A DNA stretch of 64,000 bases from Caulobacteraceae bacterium (GTDB lineage Bacteria; Pseudomonadota; Alphaproteobacteria; Caulobacterales; Caulobacteraceae): positions 1 to 64,000 of the forward strand of contig JANWHQ010000019.1 in NCBI GenBank assembly GCA_025450315.1. Reading direction: 5' to 3'. Under the pieces are notes generated by a model. The model was not told the DNA's origin. It saw nothing but the letters and a program-made list of their open reading frames with translations, and did not search any database. Within the stretch, counting starts at the first letter, position 1; each line of letters starts with the position of its first letter. Position numbers and translations under genes: made by a program. Of the stretch, positions 25,375-35,085 are shown piece after piece.

Positions 25375-25884
25375 ATGTTCGTGTTCCTGGGCCTCAAGGT
25401 GGAGCGGCTGGGAGCGGACGACGGCCCCGAGCTCGACGCCCTGCTGGTCCGCTGCGCCGATTTCATCCGCCTGACCGAAGGACGCGAGCCGGCCGCGGGC
25501 GACGGGCTGCTGCTGCTGGACGAGCGGCCGGAGGCGGCGCCCGATGTCGAGAAGCTGGTGCTGGGGCTCTACGACGGGCCGTGCCTGATCGGGGTGATGG
25601 ACCTCCTGAAGGACTATCCGGCCGCCGGGGTCTGGCAGCTGGGCCTGATGCTGATCGAGCCCGAGCGTCGGCGGTCGGGGATCGGCGCGTCCCTGCTCGG
25701 CGCCCTCGAGGACTGGATCGCCGGCCAGGGCGGGCGCTCGCTGCGTCTGGGCGTGGTGGAGCAGAACGCCGCCGGCCACCGGTTCTGGGCCCGCGAGGGC
25801 TTCCGGGACATCGGGACCGTGGAGCAGGACCTCGGCCCCTTCCGCCGCACCGTGCTCAGGATGGAGCGCGCCCTGCCGATCTAG
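25375..25884 (+). CDS. GNAT-family N-acetyltransferase
   Basis: 169 aa from the ATG at 25375; an in-frame GTG at 25357 is possible. The acetyl-CoA motif A is WQLGLMLIEPERRRSGIGASLL, with RRSGIG as the pyrophosphate loop, and motif B is GVVEQNAAGHRFWAREGF. The acceptor is unknown. A 19-codon frame shaped like a signal peptide (25314-25373) ends in a TGA one base before this ATG. Confidence 0.85.
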   Translation: MFVFLGLKVERLGADDGPELDALLVRCADFIRLTEGREPAAGDGLLLLDERPEAAPDVEKLVLGLYDGPCLIGVMDLLKDYPAAGVWQLGLMLIEPERRRSGIGASLLGALEDWIAGQGGRSLRLGVVEQNAAGHRFWAREGFRDIGTVEQDLGPFRRTVLRMERALPI

Positions 25885-25958
25885 AGCGGGCTGGCGCGGC
25901 GCCCGCCCAGGGTCCATATCCGCCCCGGGCCGACCTTCGATCCGCAACGGAGCTCTCG

Positions 25959-26834
25959 ATGACCGACGCCTACACGCCGCCCAAGGTCTGGACCTGGAAC
26001 AAGGAGAACGGGGGCCGCTTCGCCAACATCAACCGACCCACCGCGGGCGCCCAGTTCGACAAGGACCTGCCGGTCGGCAAGCACCCCTTCCAGCTCTATT
26101 CCCTGGCCACGCCCAACGGCCAGAAGGTCACCATCATGTTCGAGGAGCTGCTGGCCGCGGGCCACTCGGGCGCCGAGTACGACGCCTGGCTGATCCGCAT
26201 CGGCGAGCGCGAGCAGTTCTCCTCCGGCTTCGTGGCGGCCAATCCCAATTCCAAAATCCCCGCCCTGGTCGACCGCTCGGGCCCCAAGCCGATCCGGGTG
26301 TTCGAGTCCGGCGCCATCCTGATGCACCTGGCCGAGACGTTCGGCGCCTTTCTGCCCAAGGACGGCGAGGCGCGGGCCGAGACCCTGTCGTGGCTGTTCT
26401 GGCAGATGGGGTCCACGCCCTATGTCGGCGGCGGCTTCGGCCACTTCTACGCCTACGCCCCGGTCAAGATCGAATATGCGATCGACCGCTTCGCCATGGA
26501 GACCAAGCGCCTGCTCGACGTGCTGGACCAGCGCCTGGCCGACAACCGCTTCCTGGCGGGCGAGGAATACACCATCGCCGACATGGCGGCCGCGCCCTGG
26601 TACGGCGGCCTGGTGGTCGGCAACACCTACGAGGGCGCCGAATTCCTCCAGGTGCACGAGTACAAGAACGTCATCCGCTGGGCGGAGGAGATCTTCGCGC
26701 GACCGGCGGTCAAGCGCGGGCGGATGGTCAACCGGGCCTTCGGCCCCTTGGAGAACCAGCTGCGCGAACGCCACGACGCCTCGGACTTCGAGCTGCGCAC
26801 CCAGGACAAGCTGGAGCCGGCGGAGGCGAACTGA
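25959..26834 (+). CDS. yghU: Glutathione-dependent disulfide-bond oxidoreductase, YghU-like
   Basis: 291 aa. The thioredoxin-fold N-terminal domain includes HPFQLYSLATPNGQKVTIMF and NPNSKIPALVD, with VFESGAILMHLAE for glutathione contact; the all-alpha C-terminal GST domain includes FLAGEEYTIADMAAAPW. Length and the TPNGQKV block match E. coli YghU (~288 aa), a nu-class GST that reduces disulfides with two glutathiones rather than conjugating. Cytoplasmic. The 3' end faces the esterase gene across a palindromic repeat. Confidence 0.9.
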   Translation: MTDAYTPPKVWTWNKENGGRFANINRPTAGAQFDKDLPVGKHPFQLYSLATPNGQKVTIMFEELLAAGHSGAEYDAWLIRIGEREQFSSGFVAANPNSKIPALVDRSGPKPIRVFESGAILMHLAETFGAFLPKDGEARAETLSWLFWQMGSTPYVGGGFGHFYAYAPVKIEYAIDRFAMETKRLLDVLDQRLADNRFLAGEEYTIADMAAAPWYGGLVVGNTYEGAEFLQVHEYKNVIRWAEEIFARPAVKRGRMVNRAFGPLENQLRERHDASDFELRTQDKLEPAEAN

Positions 26835-26874
26835 GAACGGCTCAAAATTTGGCGCCAGTCCCTCACCATCATTC

Positions 26875-26980
26875 CCGGCTGGAGCACCCGGGCGCGGAAT
26901 GCCGGGAACCTATGAACACCCAATTCCGGGACAGCTCTCGGAGGCGGTGTTCATGGGTTCGCGGGACAAGCCCGCGAATG
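26875..26980. repeat. REP-like palindromic intergenic repeat
   Basis: ATGAACACC (26912-26920) pairs with GGTGTTCAT (26946-26954), and TTCGCGGG-ACAAG-CCCGCGAA (26958-26978) is a perfect 8-bp hairpin. Sequences of the type GTTCGCGGGACAAGCCCGCGAATGACGG are dispersed in many alphaproteobacteria. Located between convergent genes, it may also terminate both. Confidence 0.6.
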
Positions 26981-27008
26981 ACGGTGAAAAAGAGAGCGTC
27001 CCCAGGGC

Positions 27009-28661
27009 CTACGCCTGCTGCTGCCGCGCCTTGAGCTCGGCGATGGCGGCGCGGGCGCGGCCGTCGGGGTCGATCTCCAGCCGGCACTCGTCGTCGAAGG
27101 TCATCACCGCCCGGCGGCCGCCCGAATAGGACTCCCAGTACGGCAGGTCGGCCCCGCCCGTGTTGGGATCGCCGTGGCGGGCGAAGGCCACCCAGGCGGC
27201 GCTCATCTTGTCGGCCAGCACCTGGGCCGCCGGGGTGTCGCCCGTGATCTCCTTGGCCGAGGCGATGTTGTCGAAGACGTAGGGGATCTCCGAGCCGTGC
27301 GGGCAGTGCAGCTTGCCGCCCCTGGCCGGCGACAGGCGGTTGAACTGGTAGACATAGGCCGGCGCCCGCCCGAGCGCCGCCTTGCGCTCGGCCTGGGTCA
27401 GCACCGTCGTCCGCATCCAGTACTCGCTGGAGATCAGCTGGTAGAGGAAGACGTTGTCCCGGGTGGGATGCTCTTGGCGGTAGAGCGCGACCAGCTGGTG
27501 GGCGGCGGCGTCGTCCACGTGGCAGTAGCTCTTCACGTGGGCATGCAGCTCGTCCTCGTTCAGCGGGTCGAGCGGGGTGTCGAGGAAGAAGGTCGATTCG
27601 GTCAGGTTGCTGCCGGTTAGGAACGGCACGTCGGCCGAGACCTCCGGCGCGCCCGGATCGAACGGATCGCGCGGGATCGAGCGGCCGTCGACGATTGGGG
27701 CCATGCTCTGGAAGCCGGCGGGCGTGGCCTTGATGATCTCCTCGATCGGCAGGCTCTGGAGCTTGGCCGTTTCGGTGATCGCCACCCCCAGCTTGTCCAG
27801 CATCGCCTTGGCGACGGCGGTCGCCTGGTCGGGCCGCCCGAGCTTCAGCGCGCCGCCGCTCTCGGCCACCGCGCGGTGGAAGAGGCCCCTCGCCGCCGGC
27901 ATGCCCATCAGGCACGAGACTTTTCCGGCCCCGCCGGACTCCCCGAAGATGGTCACGTTGCCCGGATCGCCGCCGAAGCCGGAGATATTGTCCCGCACCC
28001 ACTGCAGCGCCGCCACGCAGTCGAGCATGCCGACGTTGGCGCTCTCGGCGAAGGCAGGGTTCAGGCCGCCCAGATAGAGGAAGCCGAAGGCGTTCAGCCG
28101 GTGGTTGACGCTCACCAGCACCACGTCGTGGCGCGAGGCGAGTCGCTCGCCGCGGTACCAGGGCGCCGACCCGCCGCCCACGGCATAGCCGCCGCCATGG
28201 AACCAGACCATCACCGGCCGTCGGCCCGGCCCGACGGCCGGCGTCCAGACGTTCAGCAACAGGCAGTCCTCGCCCTGGGGCTCGTGCGCTTCGGAGTCGT
28301 TTTCCTCGGGAATGATCGGGCCGCTAGGCTGCGGGCTGATGTTCCCGAACTGGGTGGCGTCGCGCACGCCGGGCCACGGCGCGCGGGGCCGCGGGGGTTG
28401 GAAGCGGTTCGCCCCATCGGTCGAGGCGGCGTATGGCACGCCGCGGAAGGCGATGCAGCCCTCCAGCTGCTGGCCCCTGAGCTTGCCGGTGCGGGTGTCG
28501 ACCACGGGGCCGGTCGGGTCCGCGGGCTTGCCGGCGGCAGAGCCACGCACCTTCAGGAACTTCAGCGGATTGGAGGCGTCCGCCGCCGCGGCCTGGCCGA
28601 GCAGGCCCAATCCTCCGGCGGCCGCGAGCAGACGGCGGCGATCGACGCGCTTGTCGGACAT
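27009..28661 (-). CDS. Exported type-B carboxylesterase
   Basis: 550 aa from the ATG at 28661, preceded by GGGAGG. The N-terminus has a twin-arginine signal (DRRRLLAAAGGLGLLGQAAAADA). Carboxylesterase type-B landmarks: EDCLLLNVWTP at 131-141, oxyanion HGGG at 155-158, nucleophile S242 in GESGGAGK, and the catalytic His in CPHGSEIPYVF. Family members hydrolyse esters such as p-nitrobenzyl, cocaine-like or long-chain esters; the natural substrate here is unknown. Tat export means folding in the cytoplasm, then periplasmic action. Alone on its strand; divergent from the PNPOx-like gene. Confidence 0.9.
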   Translation of the reverse strand: MSDKRVDRRRLLAAAGGLGLLGQAAAADASNPLKFLKVRGSAAGKPADPTGPVVDTRTGKLRGQQLEGCIAFRGVPYAASTDGANRFQPPRPRAPWPGVRDATQFGNISPQPSGPIIPEENDSEAHEPQGEDCLLLNVWTPAVGPGRRPVMVWFHGGGYAVGGGSAPWYRGERLASRHDVVLVSVNHRLNAFGFLYLGGLNPAFAESANVGMLDCVAALQWVRDNISGFGGDPGNVTIFGESGGAGKVSCLMGMPAARGLFHRAVAESGGALKLGRPDQATAVAKAMLDKLGVAITETAKLQSLPIEEIIKATPAGFQSMAPIVDGRSIPRDPFDPGAPEVSADVPFLTGSNLTESTFFLDTPLDPLNEDELHAHVKSYCHVDDAAAHQLVALYRQEHPTRDNVFLYQLISSEYWMRTTVLTQAERKAALGRAPAYVYQFNRLSPARGGKLHCPHGSEIPYVFDNIASAKEITGDTPAAQVLADKMSAAWVAFARHGDPNTGGADLPYWESYSGGRRAVMTFDDECRLEIDPDGRARAAIAELKARQQQA

Positions 28662-28844
28662 GAAGCCTCCCACGTGCGGCGACGATCCTTGAGCCGTCAC
28701 CGAGCCTTTGCGGCAGATTGGTCCAGCTTGGCCTGCGCCGCAATCGGCGGATCGCCGCCTCGCGGGTGCTGGCCGGTGGACGGGGGCGTGCGGCTGTAGG
28801 ATACCTTCGCTCCGGGCCCCCAGCAGACAAGAGCAAGATCCTCC

Positions 28845-29279
28845 ATGGCGACGATTCCGAAGAAGGTTCAGCCCCACATCAATTCCGCCTTCCCGGCGCA
28901 CGTCTGCCTGGTGGGCAGCGTGCTGCCCGACGGCTACGCCCAGATCAGCCCGCGCGGCAGCGTCCAGGTCTATGACGACGACCACATTTCGCTGTGGGAG
29001 CGCGGCCGCGGCTCGACCACCGGCAACACCGAGAACGGCAGCCAGCTGACCATCTACTATTCGAACTACGACCTGATGAGCCAGGGCGTGCTGCCCATCG
29101 CCGGCATCGCGCGGCTCTACGGCAAGGCCGAGATCCACAAGTCCGGCCCGGTCTACGACGAAGTCTGGAAGCGGCTGATCCAGCCCGAGAAGGACCGCGA
29201 TCCCGACAAGAACGGCTGGGCGGTGCTGATCAAGATCGAGAAGACCGAGGACCTGCTCGGCCAGCCGATCACCGACTGA
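28845..29279 (+). CDS. Pyridoxamine-5'-phosphate-oxidase-fold flavoprotein
   Basis: 144 aa. The start INSAFPAHVCLVGSVLPDGYAQISPRGSV is the split-barrel FMN-binding opening strand pair, followed by the GNTENGSQLTIYYSN strand and the closing RLYGKAEIHKSG block. Members bind FMN, F420 or heme and act as oxidoreductases or scavengers; none can be chosen from sequence alone. Confidence 0.8.
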   Translation: MATIPKKVQPHINSAFPAHVCLVGSVLPDGYAQISPRGSVQVYDDDHISLWERGRGSTTGNTENGSQLTIYYSNYDLMSQGVLPIAGIARLYGKAEIHKSGPVYDEVWKRLIQPEKDRDPDKNGWAVLIKIEKTEDLLGQPITD

Positions 29280-29440
29280 CGCGTTTGACTTTCCCGGGCG
29301 TGCGCGCCAGCGTGCGCCCATCGTTCACCGCGCCTTGCGGTGAGCCGCGGGAATCGAGTACCGCGGTGGATCGGGCGCCCCGGGCTTCGGCTCCGGGCGC
29401 CGTGGTCCGCCGCGGGGCGCCGTCATCGAAAGACGGAGCC

Positions 29441-30247
29441 ATGACCCAGACCCCAGCCACCCCCGATCCCCGCGACCAGACCCTCGAGCACTTCCGCCTG
29501 CACGGTTGGATGCGCGCACCTCAGGCCTTCGACGCCGACCAGGCCGCCAGGATGCGCGATGTCGCCTGGGGCGGCCTGGAGGACGCCGGCGTCCGGCGGG
29601 ACGACCCCTCGACCTGGACTATCGAGCGGCCGGCGAAGCTGCAGGGCCTGAAGACAGATCCCGCCTTCGAAGCGGTCGGAAGCCCGCGGCTGCTGGCCAC
29701 GATCGAGGCCCTGCTCGGGACCCGCGCCTTCGAGAGGCCGAAGACCTGGGGCGCCCTGTTCATCGCCTTCCCCCGCGACGGAGCGTGGGAGGTTCCGGCC
29801 AGCGGCTGGCACGCCGACGCCAACTACCGGAGCCAGCTGTGGCCTCCCCAGGGGGTGCAGACCCATGCGCTGTTCGGCGACGTGGCCCCGCGCGGCGGCG
29901 CCACCCTGATCCTCTCGGGCTCGCATCGGCTGATTCACGACTGGTTCCAGCGGAACCCGCCGCCGGCCGCCGCCCGGAGCGCCGACATGCGCAAGCTGCT
30001 GCAGGGGCATCCCTATATCCGCGACCTGCACACCCCGGGCGATCCGGGCCAGCGCCTCGCGCGCTTCATGGATCGGGCCGAGCAGGTGGACGGCGTTCCG
30101 CTGCAGGTGATCGAGAACACCGGCGCGGCTGGGGACGTGATCCTGCTACACCCGCTGCTGCTGCACGTGGCGAGCCGGAACATCGGCGCCGCGCCCCGCT
30201 TCCTGCTGAGCGGCGGGGTCACCACCGACCTGGCGGGCTGGGCCTGA
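29441..30247 (+). CDS. Phytanoyl-CoA dioxygenase (PhyH) family protein
   Basis: 268 aa from the ATG at 29441, with GGAGCC upstream. Non-heme iron / 2-oxoglutarate features: HxD in SGWHADANYRS, distal His in LLHPLLLHVAS, and Arg in PRFLLSGG. The opening HFRLHGWMRAPQAF is the usual PhyH N-terminal helix. The product is likely a hydroxylated small molecule; the substrate is unknown. Its stop lies 15 bases from the stop of the convergent DUF899 gene. Confidence 0.85.
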   Translation: MTQTPATPDPRDQTLEHFRLHGWMRAPQAFDADQAARMRDVAWGGLEDAGVRRDDPSTWTIERPAKLQGLKTDPAFEAVGSPRLLATIEALLGTRAFERPKTWGALFIAFPRDGAWEVPASGWHADANYRSQLWPPQGVQTHALFGDVAPRGGATLILSGSHRLIHDWFQRNPPPAAARSADMRKLLQGHPYIRDLHTPGDPGQRLARFMDRAEQVDGVPLQVIENTGAAGDVILLHPLLLHVASRNIGAAPRFLLSGGVTTDLAGWA

Positions 30248-30262
30248 ATCGGCCCGGCGGGG

Positions 30263-30961
30263 TCAGTAGCGCAGCTTGGGATACCAGTGCGGGTCGCGGC
30301 CCGCCGGGGTGAGGTCGAGCACGTTCCACAGGGGGGCGAGGTCGGGGGCGCCGCGGGGGTCCTGGCCGGGATCGCACATCTCGTCGCGGATCTCGTCGGC
30401 CCAGAACAGCCGGGGCGGGTCGCCCTTGGCGTAGACGATCAGCGAGGGCCATTCCAGGCCCTCCGGCGTCAGCGCGCCCAGGTCTTTCGGATAGTCGTCG
30501 CCCACGGTCTGCAGGAAATCGAGGTTCGCCCAGCCGCGCTCCTGGGCGAAGGCGATCTGACGCTCGATCGGCGAGCGGCCGACGATCTTCAGCGCCGCTC
30601 TCTGCTTGATGTCGCGGGCGTTGCCGGCCAGGCCGCCCAGCATGTTGGTGCACATGGGGCACGGCCGCTTCCGCTGCGGTCCGAACATCCAGAAATAGAC
30701 CACCAGCGCCTGGTGCGGACCGAACAGGTCCTTCAGCCCGACCTCGGCGCCGTTCTGGTCGATGAAGCGGTAGTCCTTGGCGATTTCCGGGCCCTGGGGC
30801 AGGGCGCGGCGCTGGGCGGCGACCCGCTCCAGATGGCGGCGCAGCTCGATCTCCTCGGCCAGCAACGCCTGACGGGCCCTGGCGTAGTCCGGGGTTTCGC
30901 CGGGGAAGGGCGGCTTGCGCCTGGCGGCCAGCTCCTGGGCGGGGATCAGAATATCGGTCAT
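30263..30961 (-). CDS. DUF899 thioredoxin-like protein
   Basis: 232 aa. The pattern YRFIDQNGAEVGLKDLFGPH, then VVYFWMFGP and CPMCTNMLGGL, then DYPKDLGALTPEGLEWPSL and IRDEMCDPG, is the DUF899 family. These have a thioredoxin-like fold with a CPMC motif in the redox-loop position. They are abundant in actinobacteria and alphaproteobacteria, without a firm function. The gene precedes the MFS transporter gene at 31029 in coordinate order on the same strand, so is transcribed after it (67-bp spacer). Confidence 0.85.
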   Translation of the reverse strand: MTDILIPAQELAARRKPPFPGETPDYARARQALLAEEIELRRHLERVAAQRRALPQGPEIAKDYRFIDQNGAEVGLKDLFGPHQALVVYFWMFGPQRKRPCPMCTNMLGGLAGNARDIKQRAALKIVGRSPIERQIAFAQERGWANLDFLQTVGDDYPKDLGALTPEGLEWPSLIVYAKGDPPRLFWADEIRDEMCDPGQDPRGAPDLAPLWNVLDLTPAGRDPHWYPKLRY

Positions 30962-31028
30962 GGCGCCGTCCCTTTGCCGTGGGTCGCCCGGTTCAACGCG
31001 CGGGCGCGCCGATCGGAGCCCGAGCCGA

Positions 31029-32441
31029 TCAGGTCCCCGCCTCGCGCGGCTCCTTCACCGCCAGCAGGATCAAGAAGCCGACGAACAGGAAGAACACCCC
31101 CACCAGCACCCCCGCGCGCTGGGCGTGGAACAGCACGGTCAGGATGCCGATGGCGGCCGGGCCGATGAAGGTGGTGGCCGTCCCCGACAGCGAATAGATG
31201 CCGAAGAACTCCGCCAGCATCGACCTCGGCGACAGCTTGGCCATCATCGCCCGGCTGGTGACCAGCCCGCCGGTGACGAAGACGGCGATCGAGCACTGGG
31301 CGATCAGGAACACCTTGTCCGGCAGGGTCGGATAGAGCCCGCCGGTGGCTGTGGCGACCGGGTCGATGTGGACGAAGAACACCATGTTTGGCGTCACCGA
31401 GAAGATGATCACGTTGGCGATCAGGCAGCCCAGCACGAAGACCATGGTGGCGCGTTTGGAGCCGATCCTGGTGTCCATCCAACCGGCCACCAGCGCGGCG
31501 ATGACGGCCACCACGCTGTTGGCCAGCCCCTCGACGGCCAGCATCTTGGCGTTCCAGTGCAGGATGCCGGCGGCGAACACGCCGGTGAACAGCATCAGGG
31601 CGATGAAGCCCTCGTTGTAGCTCATCCGCGACAGCAGGAAGACGCCGACGTTCCTGTAGTTCCTGATCTTGCGGACCGTGTCCCAGAGCTGGTTCAGGCC
31701 ATGGGAGACCGCATCGGGAATGCTGCGCCCGCTGCCGGCGGAATCGGGGGTGAAGAAGAACAGCGGCAGGCCAAAGAGCACGAGGCAGATGGCGGCCAGG
31801 ACGCCCACCGCGCGCTCGGGCTGATGGGTGGCGCTGTCCAGGCCGAACAGGGGGTGCGGGTTCCAGGACCAGGCGAACAGGAAGAACAGGAAGGTCAGGA
31901 TGCCCATGGCGTTGCCGAGGCTGAAGCCCAGGCCGCTCAGGAAGCCCAGCCGGCCGCTCGGGGCCACGTTCGGCAGCATGGCGCTGCAGAAGACGTTCCA
32001 GTACTCGAACACCACCTGGGCGACGATCAGCGGGATCGCCACCATCATCAGGCCCGAAGCCATGCCGGGCGTCGCCCACCAGGTGGCCAGCATGCAGGGC
32101 GCGAACACCACTAGGCAGACCGCCAGCCACGGCTTGCGGCGTCCGCCGGCGTCGGCGATGGCGCCCAGGACCGGCGCCGTCAGCGCGATGATCAGCGAGG
32201 CGACCGAGGTCAAGAGGCTCCAGGTCGCCTGGCCCCTCACCGGGTCGGTGATGACCACAGTCGAGAAGTAGGCCGAGAAGACGAAGATGTTGACCAGCAC
32301 GTTGAACGGGCTGCGCGAGCCGTCGCACAGCGCCCAGCAGAACTGGGCGAGCTTGGACGCGCCCGCGTGCGGCCCGGCCGCGGCCTCGTGGGCGGCGGCT
32401 TCCGCGGGCGTCATCGGCCCGATCTCGACGGCGTCGACCAT
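31029..32441 (-). CDS. MFS transporter, Atg22/UMF1-like
   Basis: 470 aa with about 12 hydrophobic segments. An N-terminal hydrophilic stretch precedes WALCDGSRSPFNVLVNIFVFSAYF, which with GAIADAGGRRKPWL between TM2 and TM3 is typical of the UMF1/Atg22 branch of the major facilitator superfamily. Possible substrates are amino acids, peptides or sugars. It is first in a likely two-gene transcript with the DUF899 gene. Inner membrane. Confidence 0.85.
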   Translation of the reverse strand: MVDAVEIGPMTPAEAAAHEAAAGPHAGASKLAQFCWALCDGSRSPFNVLVNIFVFSAYFSTVVITDPVRGQATWSLLTSVASLIIALTAPVLGAIADAGGRRKPWLAVCLVVFAPCMLATWWATPGMASGLMMVAIPLIVAQVVFEYWNVFCSAMLPNVAPSGRLGFLSGLGFSLGNAMGILTFLFFLFAWSWNPHPLFGLDSATHQPERAVGVLAAICLVLFGLPLFFFTPDSAGSGRSIPDAVSHGLNQLWDTVRKIRNYRNVGVFLLSRMSYNEGFIALMLFTGVFAAGILHWNAKMLAVEGLANSVVAVIAALVAGWMDTRIGSKRATMVFVLGCLIANVIIFSVTPNMVFFVHIDPVATATGGLYPTLPDKVFLIAQCSIAVFVTGGLVTSRAMMAKLSPRSMLAEFFGIYSLSGTATTFIGPAAIGILTVLFHAQRAGVLVGVFFLFVGFLILLAVKEPREAGT

Positions 32442-32510
32442 GGACTGGCCCTATGTGTGCGTTTCCCCTGGCGGCACTATCCGGGGGCGGATGAGGCGGC
32501 GCAAGGGGGC

Positions 32511-34937
32511 CTAGAACCGCGTGCGCCAATTGGCCAGGACGCCCAGGCTCAGCGGCTGGCCGGCATAGTTGCCGGCGTCGCGGGCGGTGACGAACTGCAA
32601 CTGCAGCAGGCCGAGGCCGCTCCAGCTGCGGTCCATGCCCAGCCGCAGGTCGAGCTCGCGGCCGTCCGGCGCGGCGCTGAAGGTGCGCCGCGAGAAATAG
32701 AGCGGATCGCCATAGGCCTCCGGCACGTCGGCCAGCAGGGCCCAGAACCGGCCCTGCTCGACCCTGACTGGCTGGGCGAGGTCGAGCTCGAAGTGGGTGC
32801 AATCGCCGCGCGGCCCCGTGCACTGGGTCCTCGCGGTCAGCCGCCAGCTGGAGCTGATCAGCGGGGTCGCCAGGTTCAGGAAGGTGCTCTGGGCGCGGGT
32901 GCGGCCCACCGAGCCCTCGCCCGACAGGGTCAGCCAGCTGAGGGCGGCGAAGTCGGCGTGCAGGGTGGCGAAGTTGGTGCTGGCCGGCATGGAGAAGGAG
33001 GTTTGTCCGGGGATCAGCGAGCCCAACGGCCCTTCCGGCTCGTCCAGCCGGCCGATCGACCCGGCCAGCGCCCAGCGCCCGCGCGCGAAGCCCACCGAGG
33101 TCATGGCGTAGCTCGACGGCTGCAGCTCGGCATAGTCGAAGAACGACTGGCGGCTGGAGGCGCCCATCTCGGTGGAGATGGTGAGGCCCGCAAACCGGTA
33201 GGCGGCGCGCACCGCCCGGGTCGGATGCGCCAGCGAAGCGAAGGCGTTGGAGGCGGCCGCCAGGTCCGGAGACGGCGCCATGCCGTTCTGGCCCTGCCAG
33301 GCCTGGAAGCTGAAATGGCCGGCGTCGATCTGGAGATCGAGGTCGGCCCGGTCCTGCTGCTGCTGCACCAGCCGCGCGGTCCCCCTTAAGGGATCCAGGT
33401 CCGGCATGGCCGCGCCGGCGGTGAAGCTCAGCGAGAAGCCCTTGCCGCCCATGGCCACCCCCGTCTCCTGCATCGCGGGCGTGACCCCGCCGGAGACCAG
33501 GGTCGGGCGGCCGGTGGGCAGGCCGCTGGCCAGGTCGACCTTGAACATCCGGCCGAAGGAATCGAAGCCGACGGTGGTCAGGGCCTGGGTGCGGACGAAG
33601 GCGTCGCCAAAGGCGGTGCTGACGTTGGTCCCGGCGACGGCCACCGCCTCCGAGACCCGCGTCGCCGACTGCGGCACGCTCATCGCCCCGATCGGCTGGA
33701 AGGCCTTGTTCAGGTCGATCAGGCCGTTGCCGTAGACGCTGTCGACGCCGGGCGCGCCGAGATCGTCGGCGGTCTGCTCCAGGATGGCGATAGCCTGCTT
33801 GCCTGAGAGGTTGGGGAAGGCCTGCAGCAGCAGCGCCAGGGCCCCGGCCGCCATGGGCGACGAGAAGGAGGTGCCGGAGATCTGCCAGCAGTTGGTCCCG
33901 TCGCAGTTGGTGATCAGGTTGTCGCCGGGCGCCACCACATAGCCGGCCGCGGCGCTCCCCGCGCGGTTGGAATAGCTGGTGATGGCGTTGTTCTCGTCGG
34001 TGGCCCCGACGGTCAGCACCGAGCCCTGGTAGCGCGGATCCACCGCGTAGAGGGCCGGATAATCCGGATTGGCGTTCCCGTCGTTGCCGGAGGCGACGGT
34101 GACGACCACGCCGGCGGCCACGGCCTGGCTGAGCGCGGTCTGGAAGGCAGTGCTCGAGGGAGTGGATCCGCCGACCGACAGGTTGATGATCCGGGCCCCG
34201 TGGGCGACCGCATAGTTGATGCCGCTGGCGATGTTGGCGTCGTCGAACTTGCAGCTGCTCTGGCTGTCCCCGCTGCTCGAGGTCGTGCCGCAAGACCCGG
34301 GCGTGTCGGCGCGGATGTTGAGGATGGTGGAATCGTAGGCGACCCCGATGGTCCCCTGGCCGTTGAAGCGCGAGGCGATGACCCCGGCCACGAAGGTGGC
34401 GTGCTGGTCGGTTCCGTTGGGCTGGCCGCGGCTGGAGATGATGTCGGTGGAGTCGGCCGAAATGGCGCCGGTGAGGTCGGGCGGGTTGGCGAAGACGCCG
34501 GAGTCGATCACCGCCACGGTGATCCCCTGTCCGGTGCCGCCCTGGCCGAAGGCCGCGCTGGCCTGGATCGCCGCCAGGCCATAGCTGCGCTGGTACTCCG
34601 TGCTGCCGGACGAGGGTGTCGTCGGGGTCGGCGTGGGTGTGGGGGCCGGAGTCGGCGCGGGCGTCGGCGCCGGGGTCGGAGCCGGGGTCGGCGCGGGCGT
34701 CGGGGTTGGAGCCGGCGTCGGCGCGGGTGTCGGCGCGGGCGTGGGCGCTGGTGTCGGCGCGGGGGTGGGAGCCGGGGTGGGCGCGGGGGTCGGCGCCGGC
34801 GTGGGCGTCGGCGTGGGCGGCAACCCGCTCGAACCCCCGCCGCCGTCGCTGGCGCAGGCGGCGGTGGTGAGCACCATTCCCAGGATCAGGCAGGCGGCTT
34901 TCGGCCGCTCCAGGCGAAGCCCCATCGGCGTGCGCAT
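32511..34937 (-). CDS. Lipoprotein S8 subtilisin-like protease with barrel-like C-terminus
   Basis: 808 aa from the ATG at 34937, preceded by GGGGGAG. A lipoprotein signal ends in TTAAC (C28). Residues ~40-107 are an almost pure Pro-Thr/Pro-Ala linker. The S8 domain has D145 (AVIDSG), H179 ([12 protein letters not shown]) and S357 ([11 protein letters not shown]), a full triad. The last ~330 residues alternate hydrophobic and polar strands and end in Phe (NWRTRF), like an autotransporter beta-barrel. A lipidated N-terminus combined with an autotransporter barrel is known for some SphB1/NalP-like proteases that mature other surface proteins. TamA/TamB genes, which assist such barrels, lie just beyond the sirtuin gene. 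Confidence 0.88.
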   Translation of the reverse strand: MRTPMGLRLERPKAACLILGMVLTTAACASDGGGGSSGLPPTPTPTPAPTPAPTPAPTPAPTPAPTPAPTPAPTPAPTPTPAPTPAPTPAPTPAPTPAPTPTPTPTTPSSGSTEYQRSYGLAAIQASAAFGQGGTGQGITVAVIDSGVFANPPDLTGAISADSTDIISSRGQPNGTDQHATFVAGVIASRFNGQGTIGVAYDSTILNIRADTPGSCGTTSSSGDSQSSCKFDDANIASGINYAVAHGARIINLSVGGSTPSSTAFQTALSQAVAAGVVVTVASGNDGNANPDYPALYAVDPRYQGSVLTVGATDENNAITSYSNRAGSAAAGYVVAPGDNLITNCDGTNCWQISGTSFSSPMAAGALALLLQAFPNLSGKQAIAILEQTADDLGAPGVDSVYGNGLIDLNKAFQPIGAMSVPQSATRVSEAVAVAGTNVSTAFGDAFVRTQALTTVGFDSFGRMFKVDLASGLPTGRPTLVSGGVTPAMQETGVAMGGKGFSLSFTAGAAMPDLDPLRGTARLVQQQQDRADLDLQIDAGHFSFQAWQGQNGMAPSPDLAAASNAFASLAHPTRAVRAAYRFAGLTISTEMGASSRQSFFDYAELQPSSYAMTSVGFARGRWALAGSIGRLDEPEGPLGSLIPGQTSFSMPASTNFATLHADFAALSWLTLSGEGSVGRTRAQSTFLNLATPLISSSWRLTARTQCTGPRGDCTHFELDLAQPVRVEQGRFWALLADVPEAYGDPLYFSRRTFSAAPDGRELDLRLGMDRSWSGLGLLQLQFVTARDAGNYAGQPLSLGVLANWRTRF
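34618..34821 (-). repeat. Coding tandem repeat (Pro-Thr-Pro-Ala linker)
   Basis: About 200 bp of degenerate 12-bp units encoding PTPA, inside the S8 protease gene. Wobble positions vary, so the repeat is kept by protein selection as well as slippage. Copy number may differ among strains and change the length of the spacer between lipid anchor and protease. Confidence 0.85.
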
Positions 34938-35085
34938 CGGACGCTCCCCCCAAGGACCAGCCGCCCCGCCGTCCTCGATCAAAACCCGCTGGAGACGAGG
35001 CTGCCCGCGCCCGTGCGCCGCGTCCATCGGCAAATTGCAACCTTCTTCCTTGATGCGCTGTTGATCGCGTCCAAAATCAGCGCCG

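Noticed and set aside
34618-34821. CRISPR-like regular repeat
   Set aside because: It is a coding 12-bp tandem repeat (Pro-Thr-Pro-Ala) without spacers, and no cas genes are present in the window.
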